A stretch of 64,000 bases of DNA from Urechis unicinctus (GCA_034190875.2 CM067345.1:21987539-22051538); one strand, 5' to 3'. Positions 1 through 12,611 are shown, counted from the stretch's first letter. Notes: generated from the letters alone by a model not told the origin. A program made the numbers and translations.

Positions 1-1490
1 TGATGAATCTTATCAAGCTGATGTCTAGCTAAATAAATTCATCTTCTTCTTATTTTCCCTGGGGAACCTGATCACACAGAGCACTTGAATTATAGGATAA
101 AGTTGTTCTATTAAGACCACGGAGCATTTTTGTAAACGTCGAGAAGACGAAGTAGCGAAATGAAGATGATGATTATCATAATGATGATGAAGATGATAAT
201 GACGACGATGATGTTGATGATGATGATGACGTCGATGATCATTATGTTTGCAAATTAACAACCCCATTTAAGCGAGAAGCAGAGAAGCATCATATCTTTT
301 CATTCCATGAAGTAATTGACTTTTAAACTGTCAACAACCGTGGCTTTACATGCAGTATTTCATGCGGATAGAGCTTGTGGCAACAGCTGTTGATACAAGA
401 TCGAGATAATATAAAAAAAAAACGCGCCTGTGTTGCAGCTTTGCAAAAACAAAGATCTACACTCTTAAGAAATATTGCGACACAAGCATTCACTTTATTA
501 CCGAGTTATTACCAAAATAGACGCACACATTTTCATCTGAATTGTGTTGTTGCTATGGAGATATTTACTTAGATGCTGCATGTTTTTCAGATAATGGTTA
601 CGCTTTGTTTGTCTGCCATTGCGTAATAAGCTTGTGTAATTGTGCTTACAATAATTGCTGGAGGACCGCCGTCTGTTTGTGTTGTGAACAATTGACATCA
701 ACATAACTTAGTTTTCCAGAACAACCGATTTAAGGCATCTATTTAATACTTACATAGATCCAGTGGACCATGCATGTAAATAACGACAACACATAATGAC
801 GATTAAAAACCTGTGTGAATTCTTATAATATCTTAAATACTCTAGTAGATTGGTGTTATTGACATCAAATGTCCATCAACGTTGATATACATAACTAGCA
901 AATGTGTTTTCTCTGCACGCAAACCTTAAACGAATAGTTATTTCCCGATTAGTATTGTAAATCAAATATTTTGCTCAATGACCAGACACGTGTCTGCCGA
1001 ATGCAGCTCACACTATCCTTAAAGTTCTACGCCGCCGACTGGCGATGGCTTCATACGTGGCATTTGCGTAAACATTTTCTTGCTCCTATATCGGTTCAAG
1101 CTGCATTAGCTTGTCGTAATCGGGCCATTAATAAATGCCTGTAGCTGATAGACTTAACCAGGCATGCATAATGGACAGGTCCATGATGATATCGTGGTGG
1201 CTGATGTGTCTGCCATGCTGCAGCTGTGTGTATCTGATCCTAGTATGTCAGTATATATCATATCAACTCTGTAGATATGAATTCACAGTAGGGGCTCGGG
1301 TCTTGGTACAGTGATTGTATGCCCGGGTGTCGAAGGGGTGCTTGTGGACAGGCTATGGTATAATAGTTGATACCTCGTACGTAAATACGAACAATGAAGG
1401 TTTGAGCTGGAATCGCTCATTTAAGTTTATTTCAATCCGAATTCTTACCAACATCATGGAGCGAGAATAACGCAAAGAGGGAAATAAGGG
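1..1490. other. Non-coding stretch, no recognisable gene
   Basis: Apart from the GAT-rich microsatellite near 155-245 I see nothing recognisable. The open frames are short (up to about 80 codons). The longest is on the minus strand through the GAT tract and would encode a histidine-rich low-complexity peptide, which is simply the translation of the microsatellite. No domain, start context or splice pattern supports a gene. Confidence 0.6.
155..245. repeat. Imperfect (GAT)n microsatellite
   Basis: About 90 bases built from GAT/GAC/AAT triplets, with a few interruptions. It reads as Asp-rich on one strand and His-rich on the other, which explains the small ORF over it. Not seen in any of the duplicated copies elsewhere in the window. 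Confidence 0.85.
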
Positions 1491-1541
1491 AGAGAGAGAG
1501 AGAGCGCGAGAGAGAGCGAGAGAGAGAGCGAGAGAGAGATT
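1491..1541. repeat. (GA)n microsatellite with GC interruptions
   Basis: A run of GA dinucleotides interrupted four times by GCGA steps. Simple repeat with no associated feature. Confidence 0.9.
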
Positions 1542-3885
1542 GGTTGGCGGTGTTGAATGTGGTGGACAGGAACAAGCTCAACAGCTAAAGTAGCTGCTGC
1601 TGCCGCTGTGGCTGGAATGGAGAAATGATAAATAGCATCGCTTACGTAAGTCCGCAGACGAATGGCGACGTATGACGCCCGTTAATGGGTTTATGGACCA
1701 GGCTAGACGCGTGGTAACGTGCCTAGCGTCGTACATAAAGCACATTAACGACTTGCTGTGACAGAAGTCCATCTCCCGCGATGTTCTGGTGTTCTGTTAA
1801 ATGCAAGAGTGGTGTATTCCTCTTCCTTTTTATGTGTCTCCATTGTGTATGGAGGGAATGCCAGTGAATTCCAGTTGGTTCCCTGTTGAAATTTTTCACC
1901 AGGTGCGCCAAGGTGTAATTATGCAAGAATCCGGCAGTCTTGGCATTGTTGTTTAGATTTCGATAGGAAATGCCAAACGAAAGTATCTAACAGAATGGAT
2001 GAATGAGTGAATAATCTGCAGAATGGGGAAGCAGACATCGTTTCAAGTAGTGATCGGCCAATCTATCAACGCAGGGATTGCAATCATTTTGACAACAGCG
2101 ATGATCGAATAACGTTCGACAGCTTACCATCATTGGCTGAACATTCCCGGATGCATCTACTAACGCCATACATTTATACTTGTGCAATCGAACGAATGAG
2201 CGATATGAAAACGCCAGAAAGAAGACCATCACCATTATCCAGCTTAATGTCAGAAATGTAAAACGCTTTATTGTGGCGCATCTATCCAACGATAGGAATT
2301 AACGTATAGGATCGTGATTCGGGTCTTTTGCATACATGTATTGCTATATCGTATTTATTTCTCCAGTGGAGTCTATTACTAAAATATCTCGTACAGACCC
2401 GAAGAGGCTAAATGGAGTTCGTCATATTTGCAATATGTTACTGTCGTAAAGACCGCTACTGTTGGTCCCGCGTGGCCTCATACAGGCTCTTATATTGCCA
2501 CATACTGCGAATACTTTTCCAATGACGTAGTAGGATTCAATCATCAATATATGAAAGTTATATTTATGTCAGAAACGTGCTTTTGTTTCTGATCATGTGC
2601 TCAGTACTCGGTATATTTGCCTGGATTCCTCGAATACTTGAAATGTCGGATATTTGGTCTGGAGTGGGTGTTTGATGCCTGCCATTCACGCCGTGATTAA
2701 GATCGACATCTCGCTCGTCTACAACCCTACTCAGTACATACGGACGCCATGGGCCATGATTCAGTCCGTAACGATTGAATTTGCCGCATTAATGTAATGT
2801 AAGACATATTCTATTCCGGCATTATCCCCATTCAACTGATGCAAGTCGCAACATTAATCTTTCCTCTGTCCATTTTGGTGGATCCAGTCGCAGCATTAAT
2901 CCTTCCTCATCGAGCAATTTATTTATCGTGTTGAAGTAATTAAGAAAACACAAAGTATAGCAATCATGTGATTATAGATTCAACAATGTACTATGAAATA
3001 ACCACAGGCTGGGCGCTTCATTTCCATGTGGTGTGACTGGAACTGGGATACGCACACAATGTATTGACAAACGATCGAATAATTACCCATTTTCTGACAA
3101 ATCAGATTACATTTATCGGATTATACACAACCTATTACCTGACTAATCTCATTGGCTGGCTTAATCCATCTACTGCCGGTTGAAGCGGAACCCATTAACC
3201 AATAACCATGGCGTTGTGGCGATGCTGTCTCTACAGGTGTAATCATGTGGCCATATACCGCCTGGTGTATAGTGCAGCTGATGGAAGGTACATGACCCCG
3301 CCTCATTTGCTTCAGTTTGATAATTGGTAATCCGACTGTATTAGTTAATTAAACATCCGTATGCGATGTAATAGTTTATTCTTGATCTATTCGTGGGGTA
3401 CTTTTTCAACAGCTAAAAACGTGGGCCTGTACACTACACTAATATCTTACCTCTAATGCAGCGCAACTATCCATCATGTTAAGGTCAACGATACCGCCGC
3501 GACATCCTCCAACCCGCCAGAAAATCGCTCCCTTATAATCCCATATTACCTGTCTAGACTTCACTATTCCTCCCACAGTTGGAGCGCTTTCTGGCATGAC
3601 GTAGGGGTGATTAGTGAGGATGCAGAGATCGGCCTCCTCTCACCAACAACACTACTGCATTGCTTTGTTTGTTCTCGATAAATTTTGTTCTTACTTTGCA
3701 TGCTATACCCTGGCTTTCATGCGCAGATTGCAAATTCGTTATCTTTTTGCCAGAACAGCAGTTTGTCTTCCTTTTGATGTTTGCTCCTTTTGCAATGTGT
3801 TGCTATGTATTATGCTATACAGAGAGCTTGACCATATTGATAACAACTTTCACATTGGGATAAGGATGGATGATGATCACAATCT
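1542..3885. other. Non-coding stretch, no recognisable gene
   Basis: Open frames reach about 100 codons (for example 1987-2289 minus and 2007-2261 plus, which overlap on opposite strands) but carry no motif I recognise. A short imperfect direct repeat occurs near 2842-2915, where a GCAACATTAATCTTTCC-like motif recurs about 47 bases on. Nothing else can be supported. Confidence 0.5.
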
Positions 3886-3962
3886 TAGGTGTTGCCACAC
3901 TTGCGTTGGGTGTTGCTCACACTTGCCTTGGGTGTTGCTCACACTTGCCTTGGGTTTTGCTG
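3886..3962. repeat. 22-bp tandem repeat, about 3.5 copies
   Basis: Three consecutive 22-base units begin at 3897, 3919 and 3941, preceded by a partial unit. The units differ at one or two positions. The repeat lies inside a 128-codon open frame (3614-4000 plus) that has many cysteines and hydrophobic residues but no family I recognise; the repeat length is not a multiple of three, so it shifts frame from unit to unit and argues against a real protein. Confidence 0.85.
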
Positions 3963-4389
3963 ACAATGACAAGGGTGATGTTGGCACCTTTCATGGGTGA
4001 TGCTGAAGTCGGTTATGGAAATCCTAAGACAGTTGAATTTGCTGTTGACGGACGTGCCATCCATCATTGGCCTAACACGTCGCACCCAAATGCAAGTAAC
4101 CATTACGTCACACTCGGGTTACATTAGCAATCTTCTTGCAACTTCGACATAGTTGGGTGTTAATGAGTTGACAAAACATTTATCTAGCCACCCACGCTAG
4201 TTTTCAGTGATGCTTGGCATGGGAAAGCCAAAATAATTGTTTGCATAGGTTACTGAAACGCAAACATGTCCAGAATATAGCAGTTGGTTTTCATTGCTCC
4301 ATTCGTACATATCTAGCGTGGATAACCCACGTCTTCGCGGATGTAACCGGCCCTTAACCACGTGTAATTCCATCCAGGCAATTTGTATA
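3963..4389. other. Non-coding stretch before duplication set 1
   Basis: No recognisable gene, RNA or repeat. It lies between the 22-bp repeat and the first base where similarity to the 8.6-kb region becomes visible. Confidence 0.45.
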
Positions 4390-4835
4390 ATTAGCGCTTA
4401 GTGCAGTGGCGAACATTCACTGTTCTCTGTATCATTCATGAGGCATGTGCCTACGATCGACAAGCTGCACAAAATCGAGTGTCAGTGAAGCTGCGTTCGA
4501 CGTGCCTCTCATGCGTCCATCAGTCCAGGAGCGACCATTTCTATATTAGCAGCACAGACACGTCTTTCCTTGTGGATTGGGATACCCCCACAAAAACAGC
4601 AGATATTCAAGAACTGTATATATCTGCATAACTTTGCCTATATGATATAATGTAACGGCGCCTTAAGAGGTCATATGGCAGATTATGTATGTTTGCCATG
4701 CGTCTGATGTGTCTCGTCTCCTCTCAGACACCGCTCGCATCGCATCCTCAAACGCCACTTAAACAGTTATGACATAAGCGCATGAGTCGCCCACTGCTTT
4801 CTTTAAATGCAGGCAATTAGATATCTCTCACCTTC

Positions 4836-4968
4836 TCACTCTCTTACGATCTCTGTCTCCTCCCTCCCTCTAGCTCTGTCTTTTTCACTCTCTCTCTCTC
4901 TCACACGATCTCTGTCTCCCCCTCTCTCTCTGGCTCCCCTGTCTATCTCTACCTTTCTCTGTTTTTTC
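4836..4968. repeat. CT-rich low-complexity tract
   Basis: Pyrimidine-rich DNA with CTCTCTCTC runs. A phrase meaning roughly ACGATCTCTGTCTCC occurs twice, about 60 bases apart, so it may have grown by a local duplication. The minus strand reads as Arg/Glu-rich, which explains the tail of the 118-codon ORF at 4885-5241. Confidence 0.8.
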
Positions 4969-5659
4969 TTTTGTAGACTTGAGTAAAGACACTCGGATTG
5001 TTATCTTTCGTAAACTATCATCTATGAGTAACAGCAGAAGTATATTATGGTCTCTTGGATCGTCAGGCCATCGTCTGTAGACAGCTGGGTGTTCAATGGG
5101 GAATATATGAGGGCATTTATGAATAGAATTAAAATCAAATACCCGTCGATACCCTCTAACCAGAGTTTTGTGACCCTTAATCATGAGCAACAACGTTATA
5201 TTAATGCTTCTGAATCCAGTTTTGCACGTTTCGGGGTTCATAAAAATTTTGCTTACTCAGCAGTTTTGCAGAGGAGAGACCACATCGCGTATGCATTGTT
5301 GTGAATAATTGTGTGATATAATGACATACTGCATGAGAAAATACTCTTCTGAAAATAAACGCGTTTACACTAGTTTTGCCATTGTACAATGTATTGATTT
5401 CACTATCTCAGACTTCCACGGGATGTCTTTGATTGATATCCTGCAACCTGATCCCAAAATGTGCTTGGCAATGAAATATGTTTTGCCTTATATTGTTAAG
5501 TCAAACTCGGGAGGATGTGAGATGGTTGATGGAAGGTGGACAACGATAATCACTCTCTCTTGTCTACACAATCTAATTGAAGCACGGTAACAAGCATACA
5601 GGGTTAAGAAAATATGCGATTCGTAATTAGAATGATCGACTGACATCAGGAGCTTATAT

Positions 5660-5830
5660 GTAGTCAGAACGAGGTGACGGTTGTTTTGATGTAATTCGTA
5701 GTTAAAACGAGGGGACGGCTTCTTTTAGGTGATATGCAGTAAGAACGAGAGAATGGCTTTTTTTAGCTGATTTGCAGTTAGAGAAAAGGGCGGCTTATTT
5801 GATCTGTTTGCAGTTAGAATGAGGGGTCGC
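5660..5830 (+). repeat. Decayed ~38-bp tandem repeat, 4-5 units
   Basis: Units of about 36-40 bases begin near 5660, 5698, 5738, 5776 and 5812. Each carries a CAGTTAGAACGAGGGGACGG-like core. This core matches the junction of the 37-bp minisatellite units in copy B (CAGAACGAGGGACTGTCTTC), so the two look like relatives in equivalent positions of the duplicated segment. The units here have diverged from each other and did not expand. Confidence 0.65.
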
Positions 5831-8800
5831 TAACGAATATATTCACCATTCATTCTGCGTGGGGTGACAGGCAGTCGTCGTATATCCCACCAAAAGGTGG
5901 CAGCAGCCGTCAAATACGAACCAACAACTGTCTAGTAATCTCTGCTGTGCTAGCTGTTGTCCTTTCTTTGAGACGAGGTAATACGAATAAGAGGTACTAT
6001 GTTCATGCTTCTGAAAGTTAATTCCCTCATTTTAATTCATGTTTTAAGAGCTAAGGTGATGGGTGCTGCGATGACCCATACTGCAGTAGTAATTCCTCTC
6101 ATCATTGCGCGCTAATAAGTGTAGAATTGTTAACCTGGCTACTGTACGAGATGGTACTGCAAAAACATCGAAGATGCTAATTGCAATATATGGATGTCAA
6201 GTTTTAACTATGTAGAGCAGCTTTTGATGACCCTTTTGTAAGGTTCACTCCTCCTGTTCCTCCATCATTTAAGAGAACATCATTATTGATTTATTTGATT
6301 ATAAGCTCCTTTTACGTTTTTGTACCCCCAGTTATTAAGCATGTGTTACCAGGTGTGTTGAGTTTTTTTTACCACTTAACCGCCAATCAAACATCTGTTC
6401 TATATCATCCGGCCCACTGTAGGCCATCTGCAAAGCACTCGATGGTACCAAATATATTTTTGGTAGACTTTGCTTGGGATTCTGCTTAATTAAAGATCTG
6501 CGCTTACATAATCAAGTATTAACTGGCGCACTTTTGGCGTAATATGACTACAGTCAAGGAAAGGTTATCTGAAAAATCGTGATGGCATTCAGTGAGACCT
6601 GTCTAATTAACCTTTGCCGTACATTTGTGAATGTTGATATTCCAATATTTAATTTAATATGCACCACAATTTCCATTGCGTCGAGGATAATATGCATTGT
6701 TTTTTTCCCCCTTAAAATCTTATTATGAAATTTATGAATGAGAGCTACACTGAAAGATAACTGTACATAGGCTCGGTACATAATGGTGCTTAGTTTTAGC
6801 TGCCAAGACTGTTAATATGTGCAACACCTTTGTCGTAGATGTCATTTGGTTGCACCAGAAGATCTTCAGCTATGATGATTCTTATCATATTCGTATCAAC
6901 CTGCATTCTTGTTGCTTGAGGATAGCATTTCTCGAGACTGGATTGATTCAACATGGAAGCTCAAGCTACACAATGCGTTGCATTTATCGGCCTGCCATCT
7001 CTGTGATATATTTGTCAGCTGCGAGAAGCACAGCACTGAATACGTTATGTCGTAAAAAATGCCAGATATGTAGCATCCACTTTTCCTCGAGCAGTATATA
7101 TACCTCTGGTTTTCTGCCGGCCACGGGTTTAGCCGTTTTACTAACTATTTAAACTCTACATATCTTTCATGATTTCATGGGAATATCTTGTTATTATGGA
7201 ATATTTAAATCTTACATAATTATTTTTGGTGCGGAGTCTGCTACTGTCTTTTAGTCAATAAGTTGTGACTAACGGTGCTTCACATTTCTTCGATCAGCAC
7301 TGGCTTAATCATGTCCGTGTGATATTGAATCCTATGCTTGCTCAATTTCACTGACTTCGTCGAAGCGGCAGTGATCTTATTTATGGCCCGTCATTCACGT
7401 ATAACCCCTCGAACCGCGAGCAACGATTACTTTCAAGCACTCCAAACTTCAGTCCCAAACGCTGGATGTGTTGCAAACCGTAACATGATGACAGATAACA
7501 TGTCTGGCGTTTTATTCATTTCTCATTTCTCATGTGATTCTCTCGGGGAATAAAGGCCGTCTACTGTTGGAATTGTTTCAGATTCGTGTCACTTGTCCTT
7601 TGTTGAACGGGAAGCGTGGCAATTGACTCGGTTCTTTTCTATATGCGCATCTTATTCACTGTACTGTCACCGAACGCGAGTGTGCACTACCTTATCATTG
7701 CTTCAAATCAAAATGACAATCAGAAGTCTCCGAGCGTCAATAGGTTGTATCTATTTTTATAACGGATCTAAACTCCTTTCGTGTTGATCTTGTCAACGTT
7801 GTTTGATATGCATTTACTGTGTCTAGATATTGCGTTCACAAATATAGGCTGTATGGGAAGGTAATAATCTGGCCCAGATGGGTGTGAGGTCGTGATTAGG
7901 TCAATGAATCTCGTCGTTAAGGGAGGTCGTGCCTCTAGCATCGGATCTCGGCCAAATGCTCTGGAGCCACGGCATCGGATCAATCAATGCCATTTGTCAA
8001 TCAAATGATATTAAATTGCAGCCGGCGAAAGGGTCCGTGTTTTCACCCAACACCTAACCCAACTCTTGACTGCTACTTGTATACGCTTAAAACCCCATTC
8101 AGAATGTCCTGAATGGCCATTATTGTTAACATGGTGGCTTCGTAATCGACGGACCATCAACAATCTTTTTTTAATGCAAGGTACCTCATTGTTTTGGCTG
8201 TCGCCTTCCCTGTGCAATTTGTTATAATATATATAAAGTATTGATTGTTCTAAGGTCTAGACGCCAGAGAACGTTGCCGATATCCAATGCTGCCATATCC
8301 TACCATGGCGCCGCGGCTTTTATTGCTCAATATTCTCCGCTATAAGTTTGGACTAAGTTATGTCACACCAGCTGCTAATGGTATCGATGGCAATACAAAT
8401 ATAGATCAAGGTTGGAGTGAAAGTGCTCACTGGACTAGGAGTTACTGTTGATAACACACCTACCTAACCGGCAGTCAGTGCATCGTCATTCGTCAAACTG
8501 TGACTGATATAACATTAGAATCATAGAGCGCTTATTCGCATATTGTGCATGCCGCTGTGACCGGTTGTGTTTGAATACCGCGACTGGAGATGGTTGCATG
8601 GTTTTCCTTTAACATTTTACTTTTGGCCTTGTTTAACTGTGGTCCGAGTGATCGCGCAGTGCTGGGGTTAAACGGAGTGATCACCCGCCAAGACAAGGGC
8701 TGTAAGTTGTGGGCTGACCGTTTATTCTTTGCGTGTTTCGATGAAGATGATTTTGATGCACCTCTGCTATATGAATCAGTCTATGTCTATATAAGTAACG

Positions 8801-8970
8801 CAGACACGGATGTCCTTATGGATTGTGAAACCCCTACAGGAACAGCCGACATGCAAGCGGTGTATTATCAGCTGAACCATTCCTACATGATATAAGCTGA
8901 CGACAGCATAACAGGTCATGTAACGGATGATGTATGCTTGCCATGCGTCAAAGGTATCTTTACTCATCTC

Positions 8971-9180
8971 AGACGCCGCACACATCACATGTTCTAGTGT
9001 GAGTGATGCCTGGCTGAAGCGGGCTGTACCTTCACAGGACAGACGCCGCACACATCACATGTTCCAGCGTGAGTGATGCCTGGCTGAAGCGGGCTGTACC
9101 TGCACAGGACAGACGCCGCACACATCACATGTTCCAGCGTGAGTGATGCCTGGCTGAAGCGGGCTGTACCTTCACAGAGC
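8971..9180 (+). repeat. 70-bp tandem triplication
   Basis: Three directly adjacent 70-base units occupy 8971-9040, 9041-9110 and 9111-9180. Each starts AGACGCCGCACACATCACAT and ends near TTCACAGGAC. They differ at only a handful of positions (unit 1 has TCTAGTG where units 2 and 3 have TCCAGCG; unit 2 has CCTGCAC where the others have CCTTCAC; unit 3 ends GAGC). The high identity marks a recent event inside an old duplication. Copy A has only a weak single match in the corresponding place. Confidence 0.95.
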
Positions 9181-10026
9181 AGACGCCCGCTGCAGCCTAC
9201 TATTACAGGCCGTTAGACTCAGTCTCTATCATTAGAGCGCGCGCGATCTCTATCGAAACAATAGGCTTTGGGGTTTATAGACCTGGGATTACTTGAAATT
9301 TTACCTTTCTAAAACTACCATCTATGAGTACTGGCATGACTAATGGCAGGATCACATTATGGTTGCAATTGTATGTGTAGGATCGTTAGGCCATTGGCTG
9401 TAGACAGCTGCGCGTGCAATGGTGATTATATGAGGGCGTTAATGAATAGAGTGGGACTCAAATACCCGATGATACCCTCTAACCAGCGTTTTGTGGCTCT
9501 TAATCATAATTAACAAGCAATCGGCTGGGTTCGTTTTTATTAAAAGCGCAACGGAATGCTTCTGAATATTGTTTTATACGTACCTGGGTTCGTGCAATGT
9601 GTTTGGCCACATTGCATATACATTTGTGTGATGTATTGTGTGATATTATAACCTACAGCATGATATCGAAAATAGTCTACATCAAACAAACGCATTCAGC
9701 ACTGTAATGCTAATGTAGAATGTATTGATTTGTTGTGTAATCTCGGACATCCACGATAGTTCTGTCATAAATGATCAACTGACCACCTGATCGAAAAATG
9801 GACGACAAGTAAGTTGTTTTGCCTAATACTGTTTAGTCAAACTCGGAGCATCTGAAAAAGGTTAATGGAGGTCACACTAAGGTAATCGCTCGACCTTCCA
9901 TGTGCAAATGCAATCAAGTTTTGATTAGCGCATACTTTTCCTGTTTGGGAGGAAGAGCAAAAGCGAACAAGCAAGGTTTATAAAATTGCACAATGAGGAC
10001 TAGCTTCCTAAGCTTATTTGCAATTA

Positions 10027-12592
10027 TTTGCATTCACATTAGAAGGGACTGTCTCCAGGAGCATTCACATTCAGGCTGTCTTCAGGGCCGCATTCACATT
10101 CAGAACGAGGGACTGTCTCCAGGGCCGCATTCACATTCAGGACCGTGTTTGCATTCAGAACGAGGGACTGTCTTCAGGACCGCATTCACATTCAGAACGA
10201 GGGACTGTCTTCAGGACCGCATTCACATTCAGAACGAGGGACTGTCTTCAGGACCGCATTCACATTCAGAACGTGTTTGCATTCAGATTCACATTCAGAA
10301 CGAGGGACTGTCTCAGGGGCCGCATTCACATTCAGAACGAGGGACTGTCTTCAGGACCGCATTCACATTCAGAACGAGGACTGACTGTCTTCAGAACGCA
10401 TTCACATTCAGAACGAGGGACTGTCTTCAGGGCCGCATTCACATTCAGAACGAGGGGACTGTCTTCAGGGCCGCATTCACATTCAGAACGAGGGACTGTC
10501 TTCAGGACCGCATTCACACATTCAGAACGAGGGACTGTCTTCAGGGCCGCATTCACATTCAGAACGAGGGACTGTCTTCAGGACCGCATTCACATTCAGA
10601 ACGAGGGACTGTCTTCAGAACCGCATTCACATTCAGAACGAGGGACTGTCTTCAGAACCGCATTCACATTCAGAACGAGGGACTGTCTTCAGGACCGCAT
10701 TCACATTCAGAACGAGGGACTGTCTTCAGGGCCGCATTCACATTCAGAACGAGGGACTGTCTTCAGGGCCGCATTCACATTCAGAACGAGGGACTGTCTT
10801 CAGGGCCGCATTCACATTCAGAACGAGGGACTGTCTTCATTCATTCACATTCAGAACGAGGGACTGTCTTCAGGGCCGCATTCACATTCAGAACGAGGGA
10901 CTGTCTTCAGGGCCGCATTCACATTCAGAACAAGGGACTGTCTTCAGGGCCGCATTCACATTCAGAACAAGGGACTGTCTTCAGGGCCGCATTCACATTC
11001 AGAACAAGGGACTGTCTTCAGGGCCGCATTCACATTCAGAACAAGGGACTGTCTTCATAGCCGCATTCACATTCAGAACAAGGGACTGTCTTCAGGGCCG
11101 CATTCACATTCAGAACAAGGGACTGTCTCCAGGGCCGCATTCACATTCAGGACCGTTCAGAATTCAGATCGAGGGACTGTCTCCAGGGCCGCATTCACAT
11201 TCAGAACCGGGACTGTTTCATAGCCGCATTCACATTCGAGGGACTGTCTTCAGAGCCGCATTCACATTCAGAACAAGGGACTGTCTCCAGGGCCGCATTC
11301 ACATTCAGAACGAGGGACTGTCTCCAGGGCCGCATTCACATTCAGGACCGTGTTTGCATTCAGATCGAGGGACTGTCTCCAGGGCCGCATTCACATTCAG
11401 AACAAGGGACTGTCTTCATAGCCGCATTCACATTCAGAACAAGGGACTGTCTTCAGGGCCGCATTCACATTCAGAACGAGGGACTGTCTCCAGGGCCGCA
11501 TTCACATTCAGGACCGTGTTTGCATTCAGATCGAGGGACTGTCTCCAGGGCCGCATTCACATTCAGGACCGTGTTTGCATTCAGATCGAGGGACTGTCTC
11601 CAGGGCCGCATTCACATTCAGAACAAGGGACTGTCTCCAGGGCCGCATTCACATTCAGGACGAGGGGTCGTCTTCAGTTTGCATTCAGATCGAGGGACTG
11701 TCTTCAGGGCCGCATTCACATTCAGAACGAGGGACTGTCTTCAGGGCAGCATTCACATTCAGAACAAGGGACTGTCTCCAGGGCCGCATTCACATTCAGG
11801 ACCGTGTTTGCATTCAGATCGAGGGACTGTCTCCAGGGCCGCATTCACATTCAGAACAAGGGACTGTCTACAGGGCCGCATTCACATTCAGAACAGGGGA
11901 CCTTCAGGGCCGCATTCACATTCAGAACGAGGGACTGTCTTCAGGGCCGCATTCACATTCAGAACGAGGGACTGTCTCCAGGGCCGCATTCACATTCAGG
12001 ACCGTGTTTGCATTCAGATCGAGGGACTGTCTCCAGGGCCGCATTCACATTCAGAACAAGGGACTGTCTCCAGGGCCGCATTCACATTCAGGACCGTGTT
12101 TGCATTCAGATCGAGGGACTGCCTTCAGGGCCGCATTCACATTCAGAACAAGGGACTGTCTTCATAGCCGCATTCACATTCAGAACGGCCGCATTCACAT
12201 TCAGAACAAGGGACTGTCTTCATAGCCGCATTCACATTCAGAACGAGGGACTGTCTTCATTCATTCACATTCAGAACGAGGGACTGTCTTCAGGGCCGCA
12301 TTCACATTCAGAACGAGGGACTGTCTTCAGGGCCGCATTCACATTCATTCAGGGACCGTGTTCAGGGCCGCATTCAGATCAGGACGAGGGACTGTCTCCA
12401 GGGCCGCATTCACATTCAGAACGAGGGTCTGTCTTCATAGCCGCATTCACATTCAGAACGAGGGACTGTCTTCAGAACCGCATTCACATTCAGAACGAGG
12501 GACTGTCTTCAGGGCCGCATTCACATTCAGAACGAGGGACTGTCTCCAGGGCAGCATTCACATTCAGGTGAGTGTTTGCATTCAGTACAAAT
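10027..12592 (+). repeat. 37-bp minisatellite array, about 69 units
   Basis: About 2.57 kb of tandem units, each typically 37 bases: GGGACTGTCTTCAGGGCCGC followed by ATTCACATTCAGAACGA. Variants are CTTCAGG against CTCCAGG, GGCCGC against GACCGC, and CATAGCC for CAGGGCC. The first part (to about 11100) is mostly the CTTCAGG type. The part from about 11140 to 12130 is mostly CTCCAGG, with an inserted variant GACCGTGTTTGCATTCAGAT repeated several times, forming a higher-order pattern. The unit has no stop codon in any forward frame and 37 is 1 modulo 3, so a frame cycles through all three and repeats every 37 residues. This yields overlapping open frames of up to 405 codons (10018-11223, 9993-11060, 11354-12571 and others), most likely artefacts of the repeat. 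Confidence 0.95.
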
Positions 12593-12611
12593 GTAGGACT
12601 GTCTTAATGAG

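Larger units (their letters stand above)
4390..8450 (+). repeat. Segmental duplication set 1, copy A
   Basis: This segment is colinear with 8550-15180. Blocks that align by eye are: 4543-4800 with 8785-9000; 4990-5560 with 9300-9880; 5840-6500 with 12785-13470; 6520-6830 with 13460-13760; 7300-7560 with 13885-14090; and 7560-8350 with 14380-15140. Shared anchors include TATGAGGGC, ATACCCTCTAACCAG, GTCGTCGTATATCCCACCAA and CCAAACGCTGGATGTG. Similarity is patchy (roughly 70-85% in blocks) with many indels, so the duplication is old. The ORFs in it, up to 118 codons, show no known domain. Copy A lacks the 2.6-kb minisatellite and the 70-bp triplication found in copy B. Confidence 0.85.

Noticed and set aside
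3614-4000. 128-codon Cys-rich plus-strand ORF
   Set aside because: It contains a 22-bp tandem repeat that changes frame each unit, overlaps two other ORFs in other frames, and has no recognisable fold.
8971-9180. CRISPR-like array
   Set aside because: The 70-bp units are directly adjacent with no unique spacers, and the window is eukaryotic in character.
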